Shown here: in pieces, positions 1-12,245 of the stretch
How the letters are laid out: every line of letters begins with the position of its first letter
How positions within the stretch are numbered: the stretch's first letter is position 1
Assembly: GCA_003049465.1 (NCBI GenBank)
Contig: PYSS01000003.1
Span: 124,001 to 188,000 of the forward strand
DNA: 64,000 nt
Direction: 5' to 3'
Origin: Magnaporthiopsis rhizophila
Taxonomy: Eukaryota > Ascomycota > Sordariomycetes > Magnaporthales > Magnaporthaceae
Translations under genes and position numbers: made by a program
Notes under the pieces: generated by a model
What the model was told of the DNA's origin: nothing
Seen by the model: only the letters and a program-made list of their open reading frames with translations
Database searches by the model: none

Positions 1-3000
1 TCCTCTCTCGCGCAACCATCCTTTATTATGCCTGCTCTTTCTTCCTGTGACTTGTCCTTGGACAGGACATGCTTTTTTTTCCCCACGAGGATCTGCATGT
101 CGTTCCACCCCAGTTCGACCAGTGGGAAAGAAGAGTTGACTAGGTATGCTCAGCCGCCCCCGGCCGCTTTCGTTGGGGTAGCACCATGCCATGCAAGCTC
201 GCGGCATGTCTTTCTCCCTCCGCCAGCCAAGTGCTTTCCCTTCGCTTCCGTCCTGCTTGGCCCCAACACCGGTGGGGAGGGGACGAGACAGGACGGACAT
301 GATGCCTCTAGCCACTGATAGCCGCAGGTCCGGCGGCGGCCCAGCCAGGGCCCCCACGAGGTCGTCGGCAGGCAAAAGCTGCCTACGCCGCGCGCTGCAC
401 AGAGCGAGCGGGAAATAAGTGGTCAACCTATCCGGACAGTGCGCGCGCCGCCCACCCCACGTCCAGGCGTTCCGTTTCTTCCTTCCTTTCACCCTATTCG
501 CCGCCGCCGCCCCCTTCTTTTTTGTCCTCCCCCGTGCTAGAGTGACCGAGCCATGGTTCCGCGGAGGCTTGGCCTTGCTGCTCGGCCTCTCTCGGCCCTC
601 TCGGCTGCACCACCCCCCACACCACGTTTCTACGTAGGCAGCATGAATGGTCACGGCTCGACCTCCTTGCGCTAGGGAGCGGGTTTTGGAGCGGGGGTCA
701 GAGGAAGAGGAGGAAAAGGAGGACGGGGGACGGTAGGTGGGAAGGTGGCATGTCGGAGAAAGGAGGCACTGCAGGATACTGGGGTGGTGCGGCAGCCATG
801 TATCCTTCTCTCCCATTCCACTTCCCTTGCCGGTCACGGGTCCGGTGTGGCTTTCCTCATCGGCAAATTCCACACAGCACGTTCTCTTTCTTCATGCGTC
901 TTGCACTGTCTTCTTTCTCTGGCTCGAGGGCAATTTGTAATGCAGCAACGGCTGGGCAGGTAGACAGGTAGGTAGGTACTTACTACATGCCATCATGTAG
1001 AGGTACGTAGGCGGCAAACATGGCGTCTGCTCTCCCGACTTTCCCGGACCCCCAGGAGACGTTGCCCTGCAGCCGACCACTCGCTTCCAGCAACCATTTC
1101 TGAGGCCGCTTTACTCACCCTAACGGTCCTGAGGCTTGGCGGGAGGGTGAGGTGGGTGTGTGCGTATGTGTGTGCGTGTGTGCGTGGTACGCCTGACGGG
1201 TTGTCGAATATCCTCTGGTAGGCTGGGGCGTCGTCGGTCGGTCCCTCCAACCATGTCCTGGCAAGCACCCTGACAAGTCATTGACCGGGCGGTCATGCAC
1301 TATGGCTGCCTCTTCTGCCTGGCCTTGCGTTGTCATCCATCCGAGAGAGCGTGGCGTATCGGCTAGACGTCCCATGCCGGGCCGACCACGTGCATAAGGC
1401 AGAGCGAGAGAGAAAGAAAAAAAAAATAGTCAGACCCGGAGACGTGGAAGAGGAAAAAAAAGGGGTTGGCAGAGAGGGGAAGAGGAGGCACGGACGAGGG
1501 AGGAGGGGCGTTCGTGCGAGAGCAGGGATGTTCCCTCCACCACACAGGGCCGGACGCCAGCTGTCTGTGTGATGGCTCTCGCAGAGAGATGAGATGATGC
1601 TGTCGGTGACGGGCACCGGCGCGGTGGGCCATACGTAGACCAAGACCCGTGACAGCGGTCGTCACAATCGACAGGCTGTCAATGCTACACCGCACGTTGA
1701 CATTGGGCGTCGTTCGGCCACGGCGCCGTCATGTTGGGCCGCCATAGGTAGACAGCGAGCCTTTCTTTTTTTATTTCTTATTTTTACCGAGCCGAAACGC
1801 GGAGCTGGTTTGTGGTGGTGATGTCAGTCTAGTGTTGGGCACGCAGCTCGTGTTGAGGATCAATTGAGGGCTTACTATGCCCTGCAGATCCTATGGATGA
1901 AAGTGTCTTCCGCTCGAATTGAGACGTGCTGGTTGGTCGATGGGATAGCGTTGCGTCCGAGGTAGGAGGTGGTGACAATAAGCAGTTCAGCCCAAGGCCA
2001 AGAGCCTAAAAGCCCGGCAGCGGGCGCAAATGGGCGGCAGCAGCAGGGGTCGTGTGCTGTACTTTTTTGTTTGTTTTTCTTTTATTTTTATTTCTATTTT
2101 ATTTCCTGCTGCTTCTCTTGGGGCGAGGTCCAGCCAAATCGGTTGGCGGAAAAGGAAAGCACGTTTGGCTGGCTCCACGGGGGCTTTCGTTTTGGGCCTC
2201 CCACACTCGCACCCCAGTCTCCCGGAAGCAGACCCCACGGCACGGTTGATGCGCCATGCGACGCTAGAGCAAACATCATGGCAGCCCGCGGCCCATTGCC
2301 GAATGAAAAGAGGCCATTCAGTTGTGTGGTGGGCATGCACACATCAGCAACCCTTAGCAGCCAGTCGCTTTGCTGGCAGCCTCACTCTTGCTGTCGCCTG
2401 CAGCAGCGTGTTCTCGGCCGGGGAAAGAGAGTGGAGGGGGCGGCCTGGAAAGGTGGCCCTGCCCGTGGGGTGCGGCCAACCCTCCCTCACTCAACTCTGA
2501 TTGATGCCCAATTTCCATCATCTTTTCGATGGTAGCAAACGAGCTCGACAGGGCAAGCAACGAAATCCGCGTGGGTTTCGCTTAGTCTCTCCCACGCAGA
2601 TATTCTCAGGTAGATAGTTTGCTGTCGCTTGCGTTTTCCCAAGCTTCACACCCGGCCTCGATCTGCAGGCTAGAGCTGTGTCTAATGTGGTGCACCTTGG
2701 ACGCGGTGGTCATGAGCCCGTCTGAAGGGCGACCAAGACGAATCGGATGTTGGACTGTGTTGTCGGGGTGGTCGTTTCTTGGTTCCCCCACGGGCCAATA
2801 TTGGCCAACACAACGAAACCCACAAATCAACTTGTCCGTTGTCAATGGCATGTCGTCAAGCTGGATGGCTGATGTCAGCATGTGGGAGATCAACCTCCGG
2901 GGTGATTGGGCTGCTGCCGTAGACCCTCAATTCTCCAGATAAAAGAAAGGTCGGCGTCGGCTATGCTTGTTATGGACGTCGCTACGACTTGGAGGGTGGG

Positions 3001-5590
3001 AGAAGCGAATGAAGTAAGATGGAGGGAAAAAACGCGCAAAGTCGCCGGCGACGCCGTAATCCAAGCAAAAGAGAATGATTAATGGACGCCTGCATACAAT
3101 TCATCATGGCCTCATGGTCCGTTGCTGGGCTTGACCGGGCCGGGCAAATTCGTCTGAACGTCTTTTTTTCTCGTCTTTTCTCATTTTCAATCCTTGCCGC
3201 CGGGCGGGACACTGCAGTCACCATTGGCCACTTGGAGTGATGTGTTGTCAATCTTCCTCAATGTCGGCCACCCCTGCTTAATTCGGTCAGGCTCGATTGT
3301 CGGATGACTCTAAATGACTTCTGGAGGTGTAGCCCTTTTTCTTGCCATTATCCTACGATGTTGGCGCCGCTTGCCATCGGGGCAGTCCATTCCATGGCCA
3401 GGGGCTGTGAGATCCAGACTCGACCACATCCAATGGGCAAAGACAAAACATGTCATAAAAGGGGCCCTGCGGGAGCGGTGGCTCTTTAACCCCTCAAATT
3501 AATGCTGCAGGCACCCCGGCTCTCCCCAGATCAGGTGCCCAACAGGGCAAGGCAAGGTGCCGAGGGGCGATGCGGGTGTAATCGGACATGGACTACGATG
3601 GCGTCGAGGCGGTAAATGGTTTGAGACTGTGTCTCGGGAGGTCATAAAGGAAGGGGCAGGCCAAGGTGCCAGAGGTGCTAGGCTGGGATTGACAACAACA
3701 TATTGCGGGAATTTATTTCTTAGCAATATATGATGGAGACGGGCAGACGCGGAACGGCCGAGGTGCCATCGATTTTTTTTTTTTTTTTTTGGGTGGGCAA
3801 TGATGTTGCAGAATTTACCTTTGCTCAAGTACCTGCCCACCTGCAAAGGTTAGAGAAAGGCGGAGGGCAGCAAGTCGTGGTACCTCGAATCAGCACGGCC
3901 CAGCCGGTGCAACTCTGCGAGCATCGTCAGTCCGACTCGGAGACAGAGACTTGGGAACTGGAAGCTCATCTCACCTAGTCGACGGTCGCTGTGGTTTGAA
4001 TACAAACACGAGATGTCGAAATGAAATCATTTTCACAACGTCGAACACGTGTGCGTACCGGCGCCAGAGCCGGTACCAGCCAGCCCAACCATCATGCCTG
4101 GAGCTTGGCTTCCCATGGATCCCCAAATTGGGTAAGCACGGGCCCGTTGCGCGACCGGGCCCCTCCAAGTACAGGTACTCGCACACACCGCCCAACTGCG
4201 CCCCCTGTTAGGTTTGGAGCGGGTCGGGCTCCAACAGGAAGGAAGCTACGTGCACTGTCCCCAGCCACTTCGGACGGCTGCAGCTGCCTGCATGCATGGG
4301 GAGCTGGAGACTTCCCACCTGCAGACACTTGGAGAGGGAATTAAAAGAAAAAAAAAAGAAAAAAAAACGGGATTGGTCCCAATCCTCGCTGGTCAAGCGA
4401 GCCCTGCCTGCCCAGTCCATGGATGGGCTTCTATCCGTCGATATTAGCAAGGTGGGATGGCTTGCGCCGAACAGGGTGAATTGACCTCAACCTGCATAGC
4501 CCAACCGCCGCCTGGCAGTTCCCCCGTCCCGTGCCTCTCACGCCAGCCTCCGATCTCCATCCCGACCAGGGAAAGACGACGACTCGCAACCAGACATTGA
4601 CACTTTGCTGGTGGTTGGTTGCTCCCTGGTTCGAGCTCGAGCCATCGCAGCCGCTTGCTCATCGTCCCACGCCATTCAATTCGGCCCTTGATACCGGACA
4701 CCACCCCGTCGTGGCCGCATAGTAAGCCTCGAGAAGCTCAACCAAGAAGTCCCGTCTGACCGGACCACGATACGACCCCAGCTCCTGCCCACCCGGCTGC
4801 TCCTGTCGTGTCTCCGTCCTCCTCCTCCATCCCTCTCACCCACCCGCTCACTCCTCCCCTTTCTTCCACCATAATCACCACCTGGTCCAGTTGCACGACC
4901 GCCTCGCGCCAGAGACACAAACACAAGGACAGACCAGGGCCCTCGGCGGGCGTGAACCACGAGCGATCCAGTCAGAATTGCACTTGTGCCTGGGCCCGCG
5001 AGCACCTGATCACAAACGCCCCGAACACGCTTCTCTCTGGCCTGAACGCGAGGTATCACAACCTTGTTCTGCTTCTCTGCTTGTCGTCCTTCGCCGCAGC
5101 ACACAGTGTCGCCGGCCCTGCAGCCCCTCCAGCCCTCGTCCCGGCACCGCTGGTCCTCCCCAACCACGCATGTCTGATGCGCATTCGCTGGTACTCTACG
5201 GCTACCTGCATGGCCGTTCGCGCTTGATGTGAACCTCCAACCAAGTATTCGACCACGCACACTCTCGCATCTCTTATATGCCGCCTCCGGTGCCTCTCCC
5301 GCACCCCTCGACCTGGACCACCACCAGCTGTTTCAGTGAGCCGCACAGCGTCGCCTACTGTCTACGCACTACTGGGACCTCCACCGATCGGATTAAACGG
5401 GAAACGCGGGGACGTGCCACTACACGCACGCACACGCACACACTTTAAACGCCACTTCTACTAATCTGCCTACGTCTCACGTCGACGCTGCTCTCGCACT
5501 CATCTCGGCCGCCCTTGCGGTGAGGGCGTTCGGTTTGGCTTCCCGAGGCGGTGACTTGAGCGGGTCTGTCCCCGTCCACGGTGCCCATAT
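1..5590. other. Gene-free spacer and CT-rich leader
   Basis: I see no convincing gene here. The open frames are short, overlap on both strands and run through simple sequence. The stretch holds a TG/CG-rich microsatellite near 1155-1190, a T18 tract at 3773-3790 and several shorter A or T runs. From about 4500 to 5590 the plus strand is strongly pyrimidine-rich (repeated CTC, CCTC and CACC). That fits a promoter and 5' untranslated leader for the kinase-like gene that follows, and it creates a long but unconvincing antisense frame at 4676-5260. Confidence 0.6.
3773..3790. repeat. T18 homopolymer
   Basis: Uninterrupted run of 18 T in a spacer. Confidence 0.95.
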
Positions 5591-8500
5591 ATGTGGCCCC
5601 CGCCTTGTCCAGTCCCCCTGAACTCCCGATTCCGCTCCAGCCAAGCAAAGCAGAAGCAGGCTGAGACTCACCGCTCCCAGCCTCTGATGGCTCAAAGCGG
5701 TCAGGCCCCGCCGCAGGAGCCATCCTCAGCGCCGCCACCTGCACGTTCTGCGTTTGCATTGCAATCCGGGGTCACCCGACACCCCAGCTTGTGGCGCAGG
5801 ATCCTGGGCCGTGCTCATCATGGCAACAAAAACCGGCTGCCGGCCCCTCAGCCCAAGCCGGAGCCGGAGCCGGAGTGGAAACCCGAGTGGAAACCGGGGC
5901 CAGAGCGGAGACCAGTGTCGGAGCGAAAACCGGAGCCCGAACCGGAACCTCGGTCCGAAGCTCTGTCTCGACCCAAGTCCCAACCACAGCCTCAGCCTCA
6001 GCCTCAGCCTCAACCTCAACTGCAACCGGAGCCCGAGTCCGTGCCTGAGCCCGAGGCAAAACCTGAGCACGAGCCCGAGACAAAGGCTGAGCATGAGCCC
6101 GAGCCGAAAACAGAGCATGAGTCCGAACCGAAGGCAGAGCATGAACCCGAAAAGCCCGTGGAGGAACCTTCGGTTGACGGGCTTGACCCGGATGATCCCC
6201 TGCTGTTTACTGCGCGGAGGAGCAACCGCACCGTTATTCCCGGCCTGCCTAGAGCGCAGACCTTCAAAAGACAGAAATCAGAGCTTCGCGACAACTTGAT
6301 GCCCGCCGAGCTTTCTGCGGACGAGCGCCGAGCTTTGTCGATGGACCGCAGGCTGGCGTCGCCGCCCTTGCTCAGTTGCGAATCCCAGTCGAACCCCCGT
6401 TCCAGCGTGCTAGACGCCCCATTACGCGCCGTCACCACCACCAGCACCTCTGCCGATATCGACACCGCCGGGGATGCCGACACGACCGCGAATATTGACT
6501 CCACTACCGCCGACGCTGCCCCCCACACCAAGGCAGACCCCGACGCTACCCCTCTCGCCTCTACGCCCACTCGCGCGCCCACTCCCGCACCCATCCCGGT
6601 TGGCCTTGTCAGCAGCACAACCGTTTCCCAGCCTCTCCCCTCTGCCCCGTCACCATCGCTGGCCTCAACCACGCCCTATGACAGAGGACACGACCGCGAT
6701 CCTCGCACCACCGTGGAGACTCTGGCTGACGTGGAGGCCTTGGATCTCAACCGTACGGAATCAAATGTCGACCCTCGTCCAGAGTCGCACGCTGGGCCAA
6801 GGCCCACGGCCTTGGATACGGCCTCCATGACGAGCTCTCAATACGAACAGCTGATCCATGACGACCTGGAACGCATCTGGATTTTGAATCTGTCCATGCA
6901 CTTCCGCGACAAGTCGAAACGGGAAAAGTTCTTCATCACCTATCGTCAGGCAGAGTTCCGTTGGCGGCGTGTTACCGTGTCTCTCGACTACAGGAACGCC
7001 CCCGAAGACTCTCTGGAGCTGGACCTGGAACACACAAAGTTCCAGCGCGAGAAGAATGCCAAAATCTATGAAGCGATTCGGGAGAGCCTGCAAGACATCC
7101 AATTCTACGACACTGTTACCAATCTCAAGCTACAGACCACGGACGGGCGGCTGCACGTGCACGTTGTTGAAGACATCAATGTTAGTCCACCTCCTCTGCT
7201 AACCTAGGCCAGTCCCAGGCTTTATGAACTCTCATCAAACGAGCCACCCGTCACGGTTTGTGGCTGGCTCGGTCACGACTGATGATAAAGGCAGATCAAC
7301 TTGGACGTCGATAATATACTGACCCCACCGAAACTATGTGTATCTAGGAGATCATCCAATACCCTGCAATCCGCATGGTTAGCCACTTACGTTGCAGAAG
7401 AGTCAGGGAACACGAGATCCAGTTCGACTCGCACATGTCCGGATTTGTCTACAAAGTCAAGGTTCATGGCCAGACCCTCATCAAGAAGGAGATACCTGGA
7501 CCAGACACGGTAGACGAGTTTCTTTACGAGGTCAACGCGCTCACCCAGCTGCAAGACTCGAAACACGTGATCGAGCTCTACGGCGTGATTGTTGACGACA
7601 CGGAGGAGCACGTCAAGGGGTTGCTAATCAGCTACGCCGAACAAGGCGCCCTCATCGACATGATCTACGACAACGATCACAAGCTGCCTTGGGCCAGGAG
7701 GGAGAAGTGGGCCATGCAGATCGTTGCCGGTCTGTCCGAGATACACGAGGCCGGCTTCGTTCAGGGCGATTTCACGCTTTCCAACATCGTCATCGACAGC
7801 AACGACGACGCCAAGATAATAGATATTAACAGGCGGGGCTGCCCGGTCGGATGGGAGCCTCCGGAGGCGACGCCACTGATTGAGAGCGGCCAGCGTATTT
7901 CCATGTACATTGGCGTCAAATCAGACATATTCCAGCTCGGCATGGTTCTTTGGGCTATGGCGACCCAAGAGGACGAGCCCGAGGCTCACAGCCGCCCGCT
8001 CCGGATCGATCCCGACGTGGACTGCCCACGCTGGTTCCGCGAGGTGGTTGACATGTGTCTCTGCGAGAACCCGAGGTTCAGAGTGGCGGCTAGGATTCTA
8101 GCGAGCATGTTTCCAGCCTTTGGCGGAACCGGGAACAGCCTGGGCCGGCATCATGAGCACGCTCGTCTCCCGCACGCCCCTACTGCCTCGGTGGATTCGT
8201 CTGTGAACACTTACGGCCAGTCCGTCGACCGGACTGCCAGCTCACCACCTCACGAATGGACATTCGGACACAGATACGTTGACCCCCCGACTGGCACGTC
8301 GAACGAGCCCTACTATTTCCCGACCCGAGGCCGCTCTCCACCGAGCCCCATCGCGAGTCACAGAGGGGGCCTTGGAACTGCTCGTGGCCCCTACTCGAGA
8401 ACGCCGGCGTGGTCAGCTTACAGCTACGACCAGAGCCACAGCGATCAGTCCGTCAGTGACGAGGTCGACATAGATAACGAGCGCACCGCCGCGAACCGAA

Positions 8501-9396
8501 GCGTGACCCCGAGAACGAGCAGTGAGCCGGCTTCGGCACCTGCTCACAGAGAGAAAGATGTTTCGGTGGTCGAGATGCCTGTGTCTTCCCCGGCCGATAA
8601 TCTTTCCGAAGTTGCTGCTGAGGTCGCTGATGCCAAGGACGTGGCACGCCAGATACAGACGGAGGCAGGGGCGGAAGCCGAGGCGGAAACGACGACAGAT
8701 ACACTTTCCGACTCGGCGATGGAGAAGTTGGCTCAGACATGCACATCTTTTGGAGGAGAAGAAGAGCTCGAACCGCACGGTGTTCCGCTTCCTCCATCAC
8801 CGTCGGAAGATACGGAGGGCGAAGAAAACGATGAGGAGCTGAGGGACGATGCGGCAACTTCCGAATCAGGAGGCGCGAGCCTAGATTGGAATGAGATGGA
8901 GGATGACGATATCCGGGAAATGCGCATGTGGATTCCGCCACACGGACCCGGACCGCGGTGGGAGACGGGGATCACGGAACCCGCGCATCACAGAAACGAC
9001 ATCAACAAGTCATTCCACAGGGTCACTGCAACAGAAACGGAAGCAGGACCGACGACAGACGCAGCCATGGCGACGGCCATGGATGCAAACATAGAGCGGA
9101 TGAAGACACCATCGACAGGCCGGTGGCTCGCCATCGGCACCGAGTCGCTTCACGGCGACGGCGTGAGCATCGTCGCGGCGGGGCAGACCACAAACGCTCC
9201 GTCGACGCCCAAAGCCATTGGCCTCGACACGCCACCGGGCTCCGGCAGCGCGAGGGCCAGCCCCACACACGAGCTTCCAGACGAGCTCAAGGGCATCGGC
9301 TCTGCTCACGACCACTCCAACGAGGAGGCGCTGCGGGCGCAGGGCTCCATGCTCGACGAATTTGATCGTCTCGTTGGCTTCCCTAGCAATCATTGA
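5591..9396 (+). CDS. Divergent protein-kinase-domain protein with Glu/Pro repeats
   Basis: Join 5591-7180, 7348-9396; 1212 aa. The 167-bp intron (GTTAGT..CTAG) restores the frame as EDIN-EIIQYPAIR. Residues ~87-191 are a low-complexity Pro/Glu/Lys repeat, followed by a Ser/Thr/Pro-rich disordered part and a conserved block at ~415-530. The kinase-like domain spans ~550-790: a reduced glycine loop (GFVYKV), Lys576/577 in LIKKE as the likely ATP lysine, QGDFTLSN at 669-676 as catalytic loop (Asp671, Asn676), DIN at 689-691 in place of DFG, and WEPPE in place of APE. The acidic C-terminal third has no domain I recognise. Catalytic Asp, Asn and metal Asp are kept, so activity is possible, but HRD and DFG are altered. 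The start is uncertain: the in-frame Met at 5687 (MAQSGQ) is an alternative, and neither context is strong. Substrate unknown. Confidence 0.8.
5850..6165 (+). repeat. Coding minisatellite (Glu-Pro repeats)
   Basis: Degenerate in-frame tandem repeats based on GAGCCGGAGCCG, CCTCAG and GAGCATGAGCCC units encode PEPEPE, PQPQPQ and EHEPE-type peptides in the N-terminal part of the kinase-like protein. The repeat is imperfect and keeps the reading frame. Confidence 0.85.
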
Positions 9397-9858
9397 CGAC
9401 GCTTACGATACTCTCTTTTATTTTCTTTGTTATGAAACTTTGCACGAATCTTGTTAGAGCCCGTCCCACGATATCATGTACAGAATAACCTTTCGTTTTG
9501 CATTTTCCACTCTTGCTAGTCAGCATTTCTTTTTTTGTCTTGTCCACTTCCACGGCCTGTCGGTCTGTCCTTCTCCTTGCCTTCAACCTTCTCTTCTCAC
9601 CACTTGCCTCGTTCCATTTGCGTGTGTTTATCTCGAAATCTTTGCTCCTTCCCCGTCATGATCTACTCTACTCAAGTGTTCATTTCTCCATTCCATTTTA
9701 CGCAAACACGTTTGATACAAGCTCGTCATAGCGGCGCTGGACCTTTTTTGAAAAAAGAAAAAAAAAATATGCGGCGTATGCTGCGGTGAAAGATTTGCCA
9801 TTTCGGTGTTCTTGTCTCTGGATCGGGTCCAGTCCGATATGCAGCCCTCTTTCTCCTC

Positions 9859-10860
9859 TTTTTTTTTTTTTTTTTTTGCAAAAGACACGTCCTACCGTCG
9901 GGGTTCGGCGTCGGGATCCTATGGGTTGATTATTAACAGAGTAAGGGTTCCTTGGCGTTTCCGCATTACGCAAAGGGATTTCCGCTCGCGCTTTTCCTCG
10001 GTTAGGGGTCGGTCATATTGGGATTGCATTTTTGGATCGGTCTGCCAGTGAACAGAAAACCCTCTTCTCTGGGGAAGGAGCACCACCCCTTTTCTTGCCT
10101 CAGTCCTAGGCCTGAGGGGGTATCTATATAGGACGTTAATGTGTTTGATACTCGTTCTAGGATATAAGACTGCCCTGCCCTTGCCCCGTTGGTCATCCGT
10201 CCTCGGACATGTAGACAGATGTTCACGGGGTCGACCTTATGTCATCTGCCTTGCTGTAGCAGGCGGGCGATGGATGATCCCGAGGTCGAAAAGGAACCTC
10301 CAAATGACGCCAGCCCTTTGGCATGGGCAACCGGCGCTTACTTCCATTAGGGTGGTGATACAAGACACCAGACTCAAGCTTGCCAACGGTCATGTCCACA
10401 TGAGGGTTAGCGCTCTTGCGACTCCTTCCGGAAGCATTTGCAATGCTTCCGTGGATTTTAGGACCTCGAAGCCGAATCGCGTGGGCGTCGAGGAGGGGGT
10501 GGCGGGTCCACGGATGTGTTTTTTTTTCTCTTGTTATCTCTAGGCGTCACATGCCACACACACACGATTGCCCCATGTGATTCGGGTTGGTTCTCCGGGT
10601 AGGGGGGTTTGTGGACTGTTGGGTGCGGTATGGGACGGCATGGCACTTGATATGTCCATGTTCCGCCGGCACGGCATAGGCCGATAAGAGGGAAGGACTC
10701 CCCGGTCGATACCGAACCGAAGTTTCGTTGAGATGAGACCGGGGAGAGGGGATAATCGAGATCCTTTGTCCCGAGGAATGCGAACTTGATCCCGCTTAGG
10801 TTGTGGGTGAGCATGGTTTGCACATGGCACACGGAAGAAGAAATAACGACCTCCTCTTCT
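9859..10860 (-). mobile_element. Possible degenerate retroelement copy (weak)
   Basis: The block begins with T19, which on the minus strand would be a 3' poly-A tail. It is followed by about 1 kb of non-coding sequence with no open frame over about 130 codons. A CTCCTCTT sequence occurs just before the T run (about 9853-9860) and again at about 10852-10859, which could be a short target duplication. No reverse transcriptase, LTR or terminal inverted repeat was seen, so this rests on the tail and the weak duplication only. Confidence 0.15.
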
Positions 10861-12037
10861 GATGAGAACCGAGGCTGGCACGAAATACATAATATCCAAA
10901 GTTACTGTGAACGGGAATTACGCCGATTGTGGGTGTGGTGGTGGTGGGGGTTTGTTCGGGGTTTGTGGAGGTGGTGGATAAGGTGGCGACACGCCCGGGT
11001 GGACAGACATGTTGAGAGGACGGGAAAAGAAAAAGGAAAACCAGAAAAAGCTTTGCTATGACTGATGTGATAAGTAGCTACATGATTGGCAGATGCAGGT
11101 GCAGGCACAAACGGAGAGGCGAGAAGGAAAAAAAAGGGGCCGAAAACTTGGAGCTGAGTAGATTCCATGCCTTGGAGGGGCAAAAACAAAACCTGGCGGG
11201 ACGGCGGGATGAATGCGCAGAGGCCACGGCTGCGTTCTTGACAGGCACGACAGGGCGCCGCACCCCTGGTCCCAGCCCGAGCCGAACCCTGTAAGCCAGA
11301 GGCTAGACCCCTGTCCCAATGCCGATTTGCAGGCATGGCAAATCGGGGTTACGCAAACAGGGGCGAGCCGCAAATGCACTGACCAATCGAGGCCCCCTGT
11401 CTCCCCCAACATTTTGGACGTCTCAACAAAAGGCAGGCAGCGCTCTGCCAGCAGAATGCGACCCAGCCCTCCCTTGCGGCGGCCAGAGGGTGGGTTTTGG
11501 CAGGAAGCAGTAAGTTAGTCACCAGCGGTTTTTTTGTTGGTTGAATTCAGCAACATCGGCATCAAGCCATGTGTCCTAGGTTCTGAGCAGGCGCAATGGG
11601 GCACATGGCATGATGCACTGGCACCCGCACTGCTTACCGGCAATGTCCGTCGTCCAGACGTGCTTCCGAGTGACCTGACGGTAGGCACACCTCGTAAGGT
11701 AATATGTGCCCGTCGCCAACGCCAACACTCGCTCCGACTTTTGGGCGAACCTTCCGGGATTTCTAAACCTTGAATCAGGCGGCAAAGCCGGGCGGGCATG
11801 GGTGGGACCTGCCTTCCCCAACAGCCGCCATCGGCTTGAACGTGGTGCTGGACAGGCCTGCTTGCCACTCGAAGCTTCCCCCGAGCTTTGAGTTGTTGTG
11901 GAGGGAAGGAAAGGCCCACCCCACAGGCATTGAACCAAACGTGAGCCTACCGCCACCGCCGATGCAGGCCCCATGCTCCTCCAACAAACCTGCCCTGCCC
12001 AGTCCCTGCCTTGCAACATAACGTTGCTCCCGTGCCG

Positions 12038-12046
12038 TATATAAAC
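12038..12046 (+). promoter_or_regulatory. TATA box of the desaturase gene
   Basis: TATATAAAC lies about 200 bp before the desaturase ATG and is followed by a CT-rich leader, a typical layout for a strongly expressed fungal gene. Confidence 0.6.
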
Positions 12047-12245
12047 ACATCAGTACCCCTCCCACACTCTTGTGCTCAGCTGCGTTATCATCCTCCATCA
12101 CCACCACCCACGTCTCTATCCCCCACCCTCCTTGTCGCTAGCCGGATTGAACCCATAATAAGGCTCTCGCCACCTTCGTCCCGACGACACTCCGGGCACA
12201 CCGAGGAGAGCACCCACGGGGGCTTTTCCCCAAACATCAGCAGCC

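Larger units (their letters stand above)
9397..12245. other. Spacer between kinase-like gene and desaturase
   Basis: No supported gene. A T19 run lies at 9859-9877. The segment from there to about 10860 has a texture unlike its surroundings and could be an old repeat copy (listed separately). The last 200 bp hold the desaturase promoter and leader. Confidence 0.55.

Noticed and set aside
1155..1195. Possible CRISPR-like or telomeric repeat
   Set aside because: Simple TG/CG-rich microsatellite without spacers; no TTAGGG array is present anywhere in the window.
1969..2535. 188-codon plus-strand frame
   Set aside because: Crosses a T-rich run read as Phe/Tyr, has no domain and overlaps open frames on the other strand.
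4620..4650. tRNA B-box-like GGTTCGAGCTCGAGCC
   Set aside because: No matching A box or cloverleaf arms could be formed around it.
4676..5260. 194-codon minus-strand frame before the kinase-like gene
   Set aside because: Lies in the CT-rich leader of the plus-strand gene, where the complement is G/A-rich and free of stops by composition.
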